Source of the DNA: Kitasatospora sp. Root107
Lineage (GTDB): Bacteria; Actinomycetota; Actinomycetes; Streptomycetales; Streptomycetaceae
NCBI RefSeq assembly: GCF_001424875.1
Contig: NZ_LMCT01000004.1
Coordinates: forward strand, 27,000-90,999
DNA: 64,000 bases
Direction of reading: 5' to 3'
Shown: positions 8,834-15,597 of the stretch, piece by piece
Numbering within the stretch: the first letter of the stretch is position 1
Layout of the letters: the number at the start of each line of letters is the position of its first letter
The notes under the pieces: generated by a model
The model's input: only the letters and a program-made list of their open reading frames with translations
What the model was told of the DNA's origin: nothing
The model's database searches: none
Position numbers and translations under genes: made by a program

Positions 8834-8905
8834 GCTGGCCCGATCGGGACGACCGGAGCTCCACGGAGCCCGGGGACGGCAAGGTGCACCTGCGGGTCTC
8901 CCCGG

Positions 8906-8924
8906 TCAGGTTAGGCTCACCTTA
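8906..8924. promoter_or_regulatory. DmdR/IdeR-type iron box
   Basis: The sequence TCAGGTTAGGCTCACCTTA matches the streptomycete iron-box consensus TTAGGTTAGGCTCACCTAA at 17 of 19 positions. It sits in the promoter region of the FhuF-like gene on the minus strand. In streptomycetes the Fe-DmdR1 repressor binds such boxes, so the gene should be induced by iron starvation. Confidence 0.85.
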
Positions 8925-8948
8925 TCTGATGCCGTTCCCGGCTGCCCG

Positions 8949-9734
8949 TCAGGCGCGGCCGTCCGGGGGAAGAGCGGGCGCGGGCACCGGGTTCAGGCGG
9001 CGCGCGAGCCAGACCGGTACGCCGCCGAGCGCCTGCACCAGCCGGGCCGCCTCCGCGCGCAGCCGGACCGCCTCGGCCGGCTCCGACACCTCGGCCAGTG
9101 CGGCCAGCGCCGGGGCCACCCCCACCGTGAAGCCGAGCTCCTCACGGATCGTCAGGGAGGCCCGGAAGCCCTCCCTGGCCCGCTCCAGCTCGCCCGCAGC
9201 CAGCGAGAGCGAGGCCAGGTGGCGCCAGGTGTACGAGCGCAGCAGTTGGTCCCCGACCCGGTCGGCGCCCTCGTGCGCCCGGCGGTACGCGATCCAGGCC
9301 GCCGTGCGGTCGTGCAGCAGGTTCTCCGCGACCAGGCCCCGGCGGAAGTCGAGCAGCGGCCGCCCGGGCGCGTCCGGCGGCAGCAGGGCCGAGGTGCGGC
9401 CGAGTGCGGCCTGGGCCTCGTCCAGCCGGTCGCGTGGGCCGAGCACGCTGGCGACGTACGCCAGGAAACCGCGGGCGCAGGTCGCGCCTGCCCGCTGGTC
9501 GGCCGTGGTCGCACCGGCCTCGGCGAGGCGCAGGGCCTGTTCGGCCTGCTCCCAGTGCGCGGCGGTGAACATGCACTGTTCGATGAGGAGTTCGGCTCGG
9601 CCGAGTGCGGCCGACGGATCGGCTGCGGCAGCCGGGCGGAGCAGTTCAGCGGCCTCCTGCCAACATCCACGGGAACGCAGTCGCCACACCGCGTCCGTCT
9701 TGCTGCCCCCCAGGGCCGTACCGTGCTCCGACAA
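8949..9734 (-). CDS. Tetratricopeptide-repeat-like protein
   Basis: A protein of about 261 residues made almost entirely of Ala/Leu-rich helices arranged like TPR or SEL repeats (for example AEQALRLAEAGATTADQRAGA, then WIAYRRAHEGADRVG and LASLSLAAGELERAREGFRAS). It has no signal peptide or catalytic motif and probably works as a protein-protein scaffold in the cytosol. Start choice: the AAGGAGG ribosome site directly abuts the upstream GTG (9740), which is too close, whereas TTG at 9734-9732 lies 5 nt after it and fits better. It is transcribed in the same direction as the FhuF-like gene but separated by 115 bp holding the iron box. Similar to C-terminal helical repeats of some regulators, but no DNA-binding domain is present. 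Confidence 0.6.
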   Translation of the reverse strand: MSEHGTALGGSKTDAVWRLRSRGCWQEAAELLRPAAAADPSAALGRAELLIEQCMFTAAHWEQAEQALRLAEAGATTADQRAGATCARGFLAYVASVLGPRDRLDEAQAALGRTSALLPPDAPGRPLLDFRRGLVAENLLHDRTAAWIAYRRAHEGADRVGDQLLRSYTWRHLASLSLAAGELERAREGFRASLTIREELGFTVGVAPALAALAEVSEPAEAVRLRAEAARLVQALGGVPVWLARRLNPVPAPALPPDGRA

Positions 9735-9885
9735 CGCCACCTCCTTGTGTGCGGTGTCCAGCGAGCGGGCTGCTGTGGCGGCAATTCAACACGGGGGTGA
9801 GCTTGTGCACCAGATCACGAGCGAGAGATGATCCGGAATCATCCGCTCCTCATCGAGTGGTCCAGACCAGTCGGGGTGGCTCGGA

Positions 9886-10746
9886 TCAGAACGTCCAGCC
9901 GGTCTCCATCAGGGCCTCGGCGGCGCCGTTGGCGGGCTGCGGTATGCCCGCCGGGTCCAGCCGGAAGAGCGCGACCAGCAGTTGTTCGCCCCGGACCACG
10001 GCCTGCTGGGTGAAACCGGAGAGGGTGAACAGTGCGGCGGCGATCTCCTCGGTGTGCAGGGTCTGCAGCCAGAGACACTCCACCGTCTTGACGTCGGCCG
10101 GCGTACCGGCGGCGTCCACCTGGGCCACCATTCGAGTGCCCAACAGCGTGACGGCCGAACTCTCCTGATCCTCCGTCAGCTCCAGGTCGTCAAAGCCGAG
10201 CCACTGGAGGTAGCGGGCCGCCGTCAGCACCGCGTCCTCCTGGGTGCGCACCGGGTGCGGCCGGAACGGCGGCCGCTGCTGCCAGGCGGCGGGCTGCAAG
10301 TGGGTGCTCTGCGGCGGCACGGTCTGCCCGCCGCCGGACGCGATGCCGGTGAACGGGCGGGCGATGTGCGGCCGTTGCTCCTGCGGACGGCGGGACTGGC
10401 CCGGGCTGAGCGGCCCGGTGCTCTGCAGCCGGGGTGCGCGGTCCACCGGGAGGCGCACGGTGGCCCCGCAGTTGCAGGTGAACTCCGGCTGCGGCCACTG
10501 GTCGTTGCGCCCGCAGTGCGGGCACCGCATGCTCAGCCAGGAGTCCTCCCAGGACCGGAACCTGATCTGGACCGGCACACCGCCGCGCAGCAGCGGGACG
10601 CGCAACTGGGCGCCGCAGGGGCAGGGCAGGCTGGGCGGCTCGTACAGGTGCTCGCGGCGGCAGGCCGGGCAGCGGATCTCGGTCGCGCCGTAAGGCCGCT
10701 CGGCCCCTTGCTCGTTGAAGTCGTCGGGCAGCGGCACTCCGGGCAT
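9886..10746 (-). CDS. Double zinc-ribbon protein with Mrr-like C-terminal fold (inactive-looking)
   Basis: A 286-residue protein with two zinc ribbons near the N-terminus (CPAC...CPCG at about residues 26 to 45 and CPHC...CNCG at about 74 to 95), a Pro/Gln-rich linker of about 70 residues, and a C-terminal alpha/beta domain from about 165. That domain has the order of a restriction-endonuclease (Mrr-type) fold: AARYLQWLGFDDLEL, then VAQVDAAG, then AAALFTLSGFTQQAVVRG. The place of the catalytic QxK is occupied by QVD, so nuclease activity is doubtful. ATG at 10746 is preferred over GTG at 10755 because GGACGG lies 8 nt before it. Function unknown; a nucleic-acid-binding role is inference. Confidence 0.6.
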   Translation of the reverse strand: MPGVPLPDDFNEQGAERPYGATEIRCPACRREHLYEPPSLPCPCGAQLRVPLLRGGVPVQIRFRSWEDSWLSMRCPHCGRNDQWPQPEFTCNCGATVRLPVDRAPRLQSTGPLSPGQSRRPQEQRPHIARPFTGIASGGGQTVPPQSTHLQPAAWQQRPPFRPHPVRTQEDAVLTAARYLQWLGFDDLELTEDQESSAVTLLGTRMVAQVDAAGTPADVKTVECLWLQTLHTEEIAAALFTLSGFTQQAVVRGEQLLVALFRLDPAGIPQPANGAAEALMETGWTF

Positions 10747-10835
10747 TACTTGCACCGTCCGTTCTGGTCGCCTGACCGGGGTCGGTACCCATCGTCGCTG
10801 ATCCGCCGGGCTGTCGCCGCGATTTGCGGCAATCC

Positions 10836-11480
10836 TCAGGGAGAGACCAGGGGCACATCAGGGGCGCACGACCGACCGTTCTGACGGTCCGTCCAGCGGG
10901 CCAGGTCCGCCGGAGTGTCCAGGTCGTCCGGGACGGCGACGTCCCCGCACTCGACCAGGCGCACGTCAGGGGCGTGCACGGCCAGCAGCGCGCGGGCCCC
11001 GGCGTCGCCCTCCGCACCGGCGGCCGCCTCGGCGAAGTGCCGGGCGGCGATCAGTACGGGGTGCCCGCGCCGGCCGTCGTAGGCCGCGGCGGCCAGTTCG
11101 GCGCCGGCCCGGTGGGCGGCCAGCAGTCGGGCGACGGCGGCGGGGGTGACGCCGGGGGTGTCGACCAGCATCACCAGGACGGCGTCGGCCCCGGCGGGCA
11201 GGGCAGCCAGTCCGGCGCGGAGCGAGGAGCCCATACCGCTGGTCCAGTCAGGATTGTCGACAAGGAGACAGTCGCCGGTGTCGGCGGTGGCCCGTACCTG
11301 CTCGGCGGCCGCGCCCAGCACCGCGACCGTGGTGTCGCAGCCGCCGGCCCGGACCACGGCCAGGGCGTGTTCCAGCAGGGGGCGGTCCAGGTAGTCGATC
11401 AGCGCCTTCGGCCGGCCGCCGAGCCGCCGCCCGCCGCCTGCGGCGAGCACCAGGGCTGGAACGTAAGGGAGAGCGGCCAT
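10836..11480 (-). CDS. MobA-like molybdenum cofactor nucleotidyltransferase
   Basis: A 214-residue NTP transferase of the MobA/MocA type, which attaches GMP or CMP to molybdopterin. The N-terminus has the signature LAAGGGRRLGGRPKAL (residues about 11 to 26) with the nucleotide-binding GGxxxRxGxxK pattern slightly altered, followed by DNPDWTSGMGSSLRAGL and the metal-binding VLVMLVDTPGV. The fold and GMGSSL motif resemble MocA-type cytidylyltransferases that mature xanthine dehydrogenases. ATG at 11480 was chosen because the family signature begins 10 residues later; the longer open frame is antisense to moaA. It is divergent from moaA across a 130-bp region with a perfect palindrome, which supports a cofactor role. 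Confidence 0.82.
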   Translation of the reverse strand: MAALPYVPALVLAAGGGRRLGGRPKALIDYLDRPLLEHALAVVRAGGCDTTVAVLGAAAEQVRATADTGDCLLVDNPDWTSGMGSSLRAGLAALPAGADAVLVMLVDTPGVTPAAVARLLAAHRAGAELAAAAYDGRRGHPVLIAARHFAEAAAGAEGDAGARALLAVHAPDVRLVECGDVAVPDDLDTPADLARWTDRQNGRSCAPDVPLVSP

Positions 11481-11516
11481 GAGACCAGTCTGCCGCCCGG
11501 TCCGGCGCCGGGGGAG

Positions 11517-11532
11517 TTGTGTGATCACACAA
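11517..11532. promoter_or_regulatory. Perfect 16-bp palindrome between the MobA-like gene and moaA
   Basis: TTGTGTGATCACACAA is a perfect inverted repeat, placed 37 bp from the MobA-like start and 79 bp from moaA. Its position between divergent cofactor genes suggests an operator that can act on both. The half-site TGTGA also resembles CRP/GntR sites, but the spacing is too short for a classical CRP box. The regulator is unknown. Confidence 0.6.
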
Positions 11533-11549
11533 GGGTGGTCGGTGCTGCC

Positions 11550-11575
11550 GGGGTGGCGGCCGGGTCTTCCACCCC
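11550..11575 (+). other. Stem-loop in the moaA leader
   Basis: GGGGTGG (11550-11556) pairs with CCACCCC (11569-11575), a 7-bp stem with a 12-nt loop, 36 nt before the moaA start. It could be part of a leader RNA control element. It does not show enough conserved structure for me to call it a molybdenum cofactor riboswitch. Confidence 0.3.
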
Positions 11576-11610
11576 TGGAACTTCCCGGGGCTGGGACCTG
11601 TACTGAACAG

Positions 11611-12606
11611 ATGTACACCGCACCTCCTCCGCTGGTGGACCGGTACGGCCGGGTCCACACCGATCTGCGGGTCTCGCTCACCGACCGCTGCAACCTGCGC
11701 TGCACGTACTGCATGCCGGCCGAGGGGCTGAACTGGCTCCCCAAGGCCGAGGTGCTCACCGACGACGAGATCGTCCGGCTGGTCCGGATCGCGGTCACCC
11801 GACTGGGCATCAGGTCGATCCGGCTGACCGGCGGCGAACCGCTGCTCCGGCGCGGCCTGCCCGGCCTGGTCGCCCGGCTGACCGACCTCGGCCCCGAGGT
11901 CTCGCTCACCACCAACGGCATCGGCCTGGCCCGGATGGCGGCCGACCTGAAGAGCGCCGGGCTGCACCGGGTGAACGTCAGCCTGGACACCCTGCGGCCC
12001 GAGCGCTACGCCGAGATCACCCGGCGGGACCGGATCGCCGACGTGTTCGCGGGGCTGGCCGCCGCCCAGGCCGCCGGGCTGGCGCCGGTGAAGATCAACG
12101 CGGTGCCGGTGCGCGGGGTGAACGAGGACGAGATCCTCGACCTGGTCGAGTTCGCCGCCGAGCACGGGTACCTGATGCGGTTCATCGAGTCCATGCCGCT
12201 GGACGCCCAGGGAGCATGGGAGCGGGACAAGATGATCACCGCCGACGAGCTGCTGGCGGTCCTGACGGAGCGTTGGGAGCTGATCCCGGTCGGCCGGCAC
12301 GGCAACGCCCCGGCCGAGGAGTGGCGGATCGCCGGGACGGACACCGTGGTCGGCGTGATCGCCTCGGTGACCCGGCCGTTCTGCGGCGGCTGCGACCGGG
12401 TCAGGCTGACGGCCGACGGGCAGCTGCGGAACTGTCTGTTCGCCACCCAGGAGTCGGATCTGCGGGCGCTGCTACGCGGCGAGGCCGACGATCCCGCCAT
12501 CGAGCAGGCCTGGCGCAACACCATCGCCCGCAAGGGGCCCGGCCACGACATCAACTCGGCCGACTTCGTCCAGCCGGACCGGCCGATGTCCGCGATCGGG
12601 GGCTGA
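11611..12606 (+). CDS. moaA: GTP 3',8-cyclase MoaA
   Basis: MoaA is a radical SAM enzyme that, with MoaC, converts GTP to cyclic pyranopterin monophosphate, the first step of molybdenum cofactor synthesis. The 331-residue protein has the radical SAM cluster motif CNLRCTYC at residues 28 to 35, the SAM-binding TGGEPLLR, and the second cluster site CGGCDRVRLTADG...C near 258. The C-terminus ends in the double glycine (MSAIGG) needed for activity. ATG at 11611 gives the family's normal N-terminus; the open frame upstream does not. It is divergent from the MobA-like gene. Confidence 0.96.
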   Translation: MYTAPPPLVDRYGRVHTDLRVSLTDRCNLRCTYCMPAEGLNWLPKAEVLTDDEIVRLVRIAVTRLGIRSIRLTGGEPLLRRGLPGLVARLTDLGPEVSLTTNGIGLARMAADLKSAGLHRVNVSLDTLRPERYAEITRRDRIADVFAGLAAAQAAGLAPVKINAVPVRGVNEDEILDLVEFAAEHGYLMRFIESMPLDAQGAWERDKMITADELLAVLTERWELIPVGRHGNAPAEEWRIAGTDTVVGVIASVTRPFCGGCDRVRLTADGQLRNCLFATQESDLRALLRGEADDPAIEQAWRNTIARKGPGHDINSADFVQPDRPMSAIGG

Positions 12607-12700
12607 GGGGTCGCCTCCGGCGGGGGTTGGGGTGGGTTGCAGTGGGGCTGGCCGAAGGTCCGCGATCGGCGACTGAACTGCGGGCGCCTCCGACGGAGCG

Positions 12701-13999
12701 TCAGGCGGCGGCGGGTTCGGGGGTGGGCGCGGGCTTGCCCGGGCCCGACCAGAGCAGGGCCCCGGCCAGCAGGGCCACGCCCCCGAGCAGCCAGGGCAGC
12801 GACCCGGCGGGCAGGGCGCCGGCGGTCAACCCGGCTGCGGCGCCGGTCAGTTGCAGGGACAGGGACTGGACGGAGAGGGCGGTGGCGCGTCCGGTGTCGG
12901 TGACCCGGCGGTGCAGCAGGTCGCTCTCGTTCGGCCCCGCCGCGCCGAGTCCGAGGTAGAGCAGGCCGTAGCCGGTGGCGGCGAGCAGCAGGGCGGCCGG
13001 GCCCCCGTACGGCACGGTGGCGCCGAGCAGCAGCAGGCCGACCGCACCGGTGCCCAGGCTCGCCAGGACTGCCCGCTCGCCGCTGCCCGTCAGCCGGGCG
13101 ACCGTGGGCGCGAGTTGGCTGCCGAGACCCGAGCAGACGAAACCGGCGCAGGCGAGCCCGGCGAGCAGCACCGCGCCCGACTCGGGCCGGCCGGTCAGGG
13201 CGGCGGACCGGCCCGGGGTGAGGAGTTCGACCGTGGCCAGCGCGGCCCCGGCGGCTCCGGCGCTCAGCAGCACCCGGCGGAGCAGGCCGTCACGGGCCCC
13301 CAGACGCAGCCCGGCGAGCACGGTGGCCGGGACGCCCCGGAGCAGGCCGCGTACGGTGACGGGCGGTCGGGTGGGCTCGGGCAGGGCGGTCAGGACGTAG
13401 CAGACGAAGGCGATCTCGATGGCCGCGCCGAGCAGCAGCGGGACGGAGAGCGGGAGCACCAGACCGGCGGTGGCCGCGCCGAGGTCGAGGCCGGACCGGC
13501 TCCCGAGCAGCCAGGGCAGGCCGCCGCCGACCAGCGTGCCGAGGGCGAGTGCGGCGGAGGCCGCCGAGCTGCCCCTGGCCAGGCCGGTGCGCAGCTCCGC
13601 GTCGGGCCCTGAGACCGCCTGGACGGTGTCGACGTACCAGGATTCGGCCGGGCCGCTGAACAGCGCGCGGGCCGCGCCCTTGAGGACCGCCCCGAGGGCG
13701 AGCAGCCAGAGTGCGGTGCCGAGTGCCTGGAGGGTGAGCGCGACCAGGCTCAGCAGCCCGGCGGCGGCGAGCACGGGGCGGCGGCCGAGGACGTCGGAGA
13801 GGCCGCCGGTGGGCAGTTCGAGCGCGGCGGCGGTGAGCGAGTAGGCGGCGACCAGGCCCGCGACGCCGGGCAGCGTGACGCCCCGTTCGGTGAGCAGCAG
13901 GACCAGGGGAGCGATGGTCAGGCCGACCGGCAGCCAGCAGAGGAAACTGACCGTCAGATAGCGGCGGCGGGCGGCACGGAGGGCCTGCGGCGCGGTCAC
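12701..13999 (-). CDS. Major facilitator superfamily transporter
   Basis: A 432-residue membrane protein with about 12 hydrophobic segments and the MFS loop motif GLSDVLGRRPVLA between segments 2 and 3, followed by AESWYVDTVQAV. It is probably a proton-driven exporter of small molecules. Its GTG start overlaps the stop of the upstream ArsR-type gene (GTGA, 4-bp overlap), so the two are translationally coupled and the regulator very likely controls this transporter. Substrate unknown. It converges on moaA with a 94-bp gap in which I saw no strong terminator. Confidence 0.85.
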   Translation of the reverse strand: MTAPQALRAARRRYLTVSFLCWLPVGLTIAPLVLLLTERGVTLPGVAGLVAAYSLTAAALELPTGGLSDVLGRRPVLAAAGLLSLVALTLQALGTALWLLALGAVLKGAARALFSGPAESWYVDTVQAVSGPDAELRTGLARGSSAASAALALGTLVGGGLPWLLGSRSGLDLGAATAGLVLPLSVPLLLGAAIEIAFVCYVLTALPEPTRPPVTVRGLLRGVPATVLAGLRLGARDGLLRRVLLSAGAAGAALATVELLTPGRSAALTGRPESGAVLLAGLACAGFVCSGLGSQLAPTVARLTGSGERAVLASLGTGAVGLLLLGATVPYGGPAALLLAATGYGLLYLGLGAAGPNESDLLHRRVTDTGRATALSVQSLSLQLTGAAAGLTAGALPAGSLPWLLGGVALLAGALLWSGPGKPAPTPEPAAA

Positions 14000-14601
14000 A
14001 CCGGGTCCGTGGTGGGCTCGTGCGCGGCCAGCGGCAGTCCGGCGGCGAGCACGACCACCTGGGCGGCGCGCGGGTCGTTCTCGTCCCGGGCGGTCAGCTC
14101 GGTGAGCTTCTCCTCGAAGGTCTGCCACAGCTCGGCCAGCGACTCGGGCGTCAGACGGGGCATCAGGTCGCTGATCCCGGACGGCTCCACCCACTCGGGC
14201 CCGAGCCGCCCGGTGGCGATGTCCTGTTCGTGCCGGGCGAGGGAGGTCTCCAGGTGCTCGACCTGGCGCCGGCGGAGCAGGCTGAGGGAGGCCCGGCCGT
14301 CCGGGGTGGTGGCCAGCGCCTCGTTGCTCCACGAGGTCAGGGCGTGCACGGCCTGCCAGCGGCGCTCCCGCCCGTCGCGGTGCTCGGCCTCGGCGACGAA
14401 CGCGTACTTGGCCAGGACCCGTAGGTGGTAGCTGGTGGAGGCGGAGGACTCACTGGTCCTGGCGGCGAGTTCGCTCGCGGTGGCGGGGCCGTCCTGCCGC
14501 AGCAGGCCGAGCAGGCGGATCCGCAGGGGGTGGGTGAGGGCCTTCAGTGCGGCCGCATCCTGGGTGGGGTCGAGCAGGCGATGGTCGTCTTCGGAGGGCA
14601 T
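13996..14601 (-). CDS. ArsR-type winged-helix transcriptional regulator
   Basis: A 201-residue regulator. The N-terminal winged helix is clear: LKALTHPLRIRLLGLLRQDG, then ATASELAARTSESSASTSYHLRVL as helix-turn-helix and recognition helix. No Cys pair for metal sensing is present, so it is the larger HTH_20 type rather than a metal sensor. A C-terminal region of about 100 residues may be the ligand or dimer domain. A perfect palindrome AGTTTTGCAAAACT lies 38 bp upstream of the start, a probable autoregulatory operator. It is coupled to the downstream MFS gene by a GTGA overlap. Confidence 0.85.
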   Translation of the reverse strand: MPSEDDHRLLDPTQDAAALKALTHPLRIRLLGLLRQDGPATASELAARTSESSASTSYHLRVLAKYAFVAEAEHRDGRERRWQAVHALTSWSNEALATTPDGRASLSLLRRRQVEHLETSLARHEQDIATGRLGPEWVEPSGISDLMPRLTPESLAELWQTFEEKLTELTARDENDPRAAQVVVLAAGLPLAAHEPTTDPV

Positions 14602-14638
14602 GACCGGAGCCTAGGGCGGCCGAAGGGTTTGCAGAAGT

Positions 14639-14652
14639 AGTTTTGCAAAACT
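14639..14652. promoter_or_regulatory. Palindromic operator upstream of the ArsR/MFS operon
   Basis: AGTTTTGCAAAACT is a perfect 14-bp palindrome in an unusually AT-rich spot. A wider, slightly bulged symmetry (AGAAGT...ACTTCT) continues on both sides to about 14633-14655. Its place just upstream of the regulator start fits an autorepression site. Confidence 0.6.
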
Positions 14653-14670
14653 TCTTTGGGAAAGCTCGGA

Positions 14671-15417
14671 TCAGCCGGCGCACTGGGCGAGCATCACCTT
14701 CTTGTCGGCCGGGGTGACCGGGAGTTGGTACTTGAGCGAGACCTGGGCGAACCGGACGGCGTAGGAGCAGCGCACCGCCTCGTTCGCGGGGAGCCACTCG
14801 GCCGGGCCGGAGTCGCCCTTGGAGGCGTTCTGCGAGCCGTCGGCCGGGATCAGGTTGAGCGGGTCGTTGGCGATCTGGACCCGCTTGGCCTTGTCCCACT
14901 TGGCGGCGCCCATCTGCCAGTCGTAGGACAGTGCCATCACGTGGTCGATCTGGATCTTGCCGGCCTGCTGCTTGTTCCACTGGACGGTCTTGCCGGTGTA
15001 CGGGTCGTAGATGGTCATCCCGGTCACCACGCACGTCGAACCGTCCTTGTGCTCAAGGGACTTGCCGTCCCTGGCGAGCAGGTCGTCACGGGTGCCGCAG
15101 TCGTTGTGGCCGAGCGGCACGCCGTCCACGTTGTCCGTCCACGGCGGGCCGAACTGGTCGCGGTCGTACCCGGCCTTGCCGCCGCTCTCGCCGGTGGCCA
15201 CCTTGCCGATCAGGTCGCGGGCGGCCTTGCGGTCCTCGGGCGAGGTGATCGGGCCGAGGCCGGGCTTGGTGCCGTCCGGGTTCTGCAGCGGGTTGCTGCC
15301 GAGGGCGGTGGCGGGGGCCTGGTCCTGGGAGTTGGCGCCACTGCTGCAGGCCGCCAACGCCGGTGCGAGCAGCAGGAGAAGGGCGGTCGCGATCAGGGTG
15401 GTACGGCGGTCGCGCAC
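14671..15417 (-). CDS. Secreted lipoprotein with DUF1524/HNH nuclease domain
   Basis: A 248-residue predicted lipoprotein. The N-terminus is a lipoprotein signal (hydrophobic LIATALLLLLAPA, lipobox LAAC at about residue 23). The C-terminal half is the GmrSD/DUF1524 type HNH fold seen in secreted actinobacterial nucleases: QIDHVMALSYDWQMGA, then ANDPLNLIPADGSQNASKGD and EWLP. The IDHV His is the likely catalytic residue, with Asn of LNLIP and NASKG supporting metal binding. It probably degrades nucleic acid at the cell surface. GTG at 15417 is preceded by GGGGAG. Divergent from the secreted peptidase gene with 180 bp between them. Confidence 0.85.
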   Translation of the reverse strand: MRDRRTTLIATALLLLLAPALAACSSGANSQDQAPATALGSNPLQNPDGTKPGLGPITSPEDRKAARDLIGKVATGESGGKAGYDRDQFGPPWTDNVDGVPLGHNDCGTRDDLLARDGKSLEHKDGSTCVVTGMTIYDPYTGKTVQWNKQQAGKIQIDHVMALSYDWQMGAAKWDKAKRVQIANDPLNLIPADGSQNASKGDSGPAEWLPANEAVRCSYAVRFAQVSLKYQLPVTPADKKVMLAQCAG

Positions 15418-15597
15418 GGAGTTCTCCCCCGGGTGGTGGTGCGGGTGGCTGACGGTTCACCAGCAGAGCAGCCGCCTCACGGGGGGTCAAGTCGGCGCGA
15501 CGGCGCACCACGCGGGTGCGTGGAGGCTCACCTCCGGGATGCGGGACGACGGGAAACGAATGCGAGGAATCGGGGGTGGGGGTGATATTCGTGTGCG

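Noticed and set aside
9810..9850. Dyad ATGAT-N5-ATCAT upstream of the TPR gene as an operator
   Set aside because: Arms are only 5 bp and no regulator is nearby; too weak to report as a site.
11550..11610. Molybdenum cofactor riboswitch before moaA
   Set aside because: Only one 7-bp hairpin is visible; the multi-stem consensus and conserved loops cannot be matched in this short leader.
15440..15480. A possible PHO box before the HNH lipoprotein and peptidase genes
   Set aside because: Only one GTTCACC unit (around 15455) is present and no second repeat is found at the required spacing.
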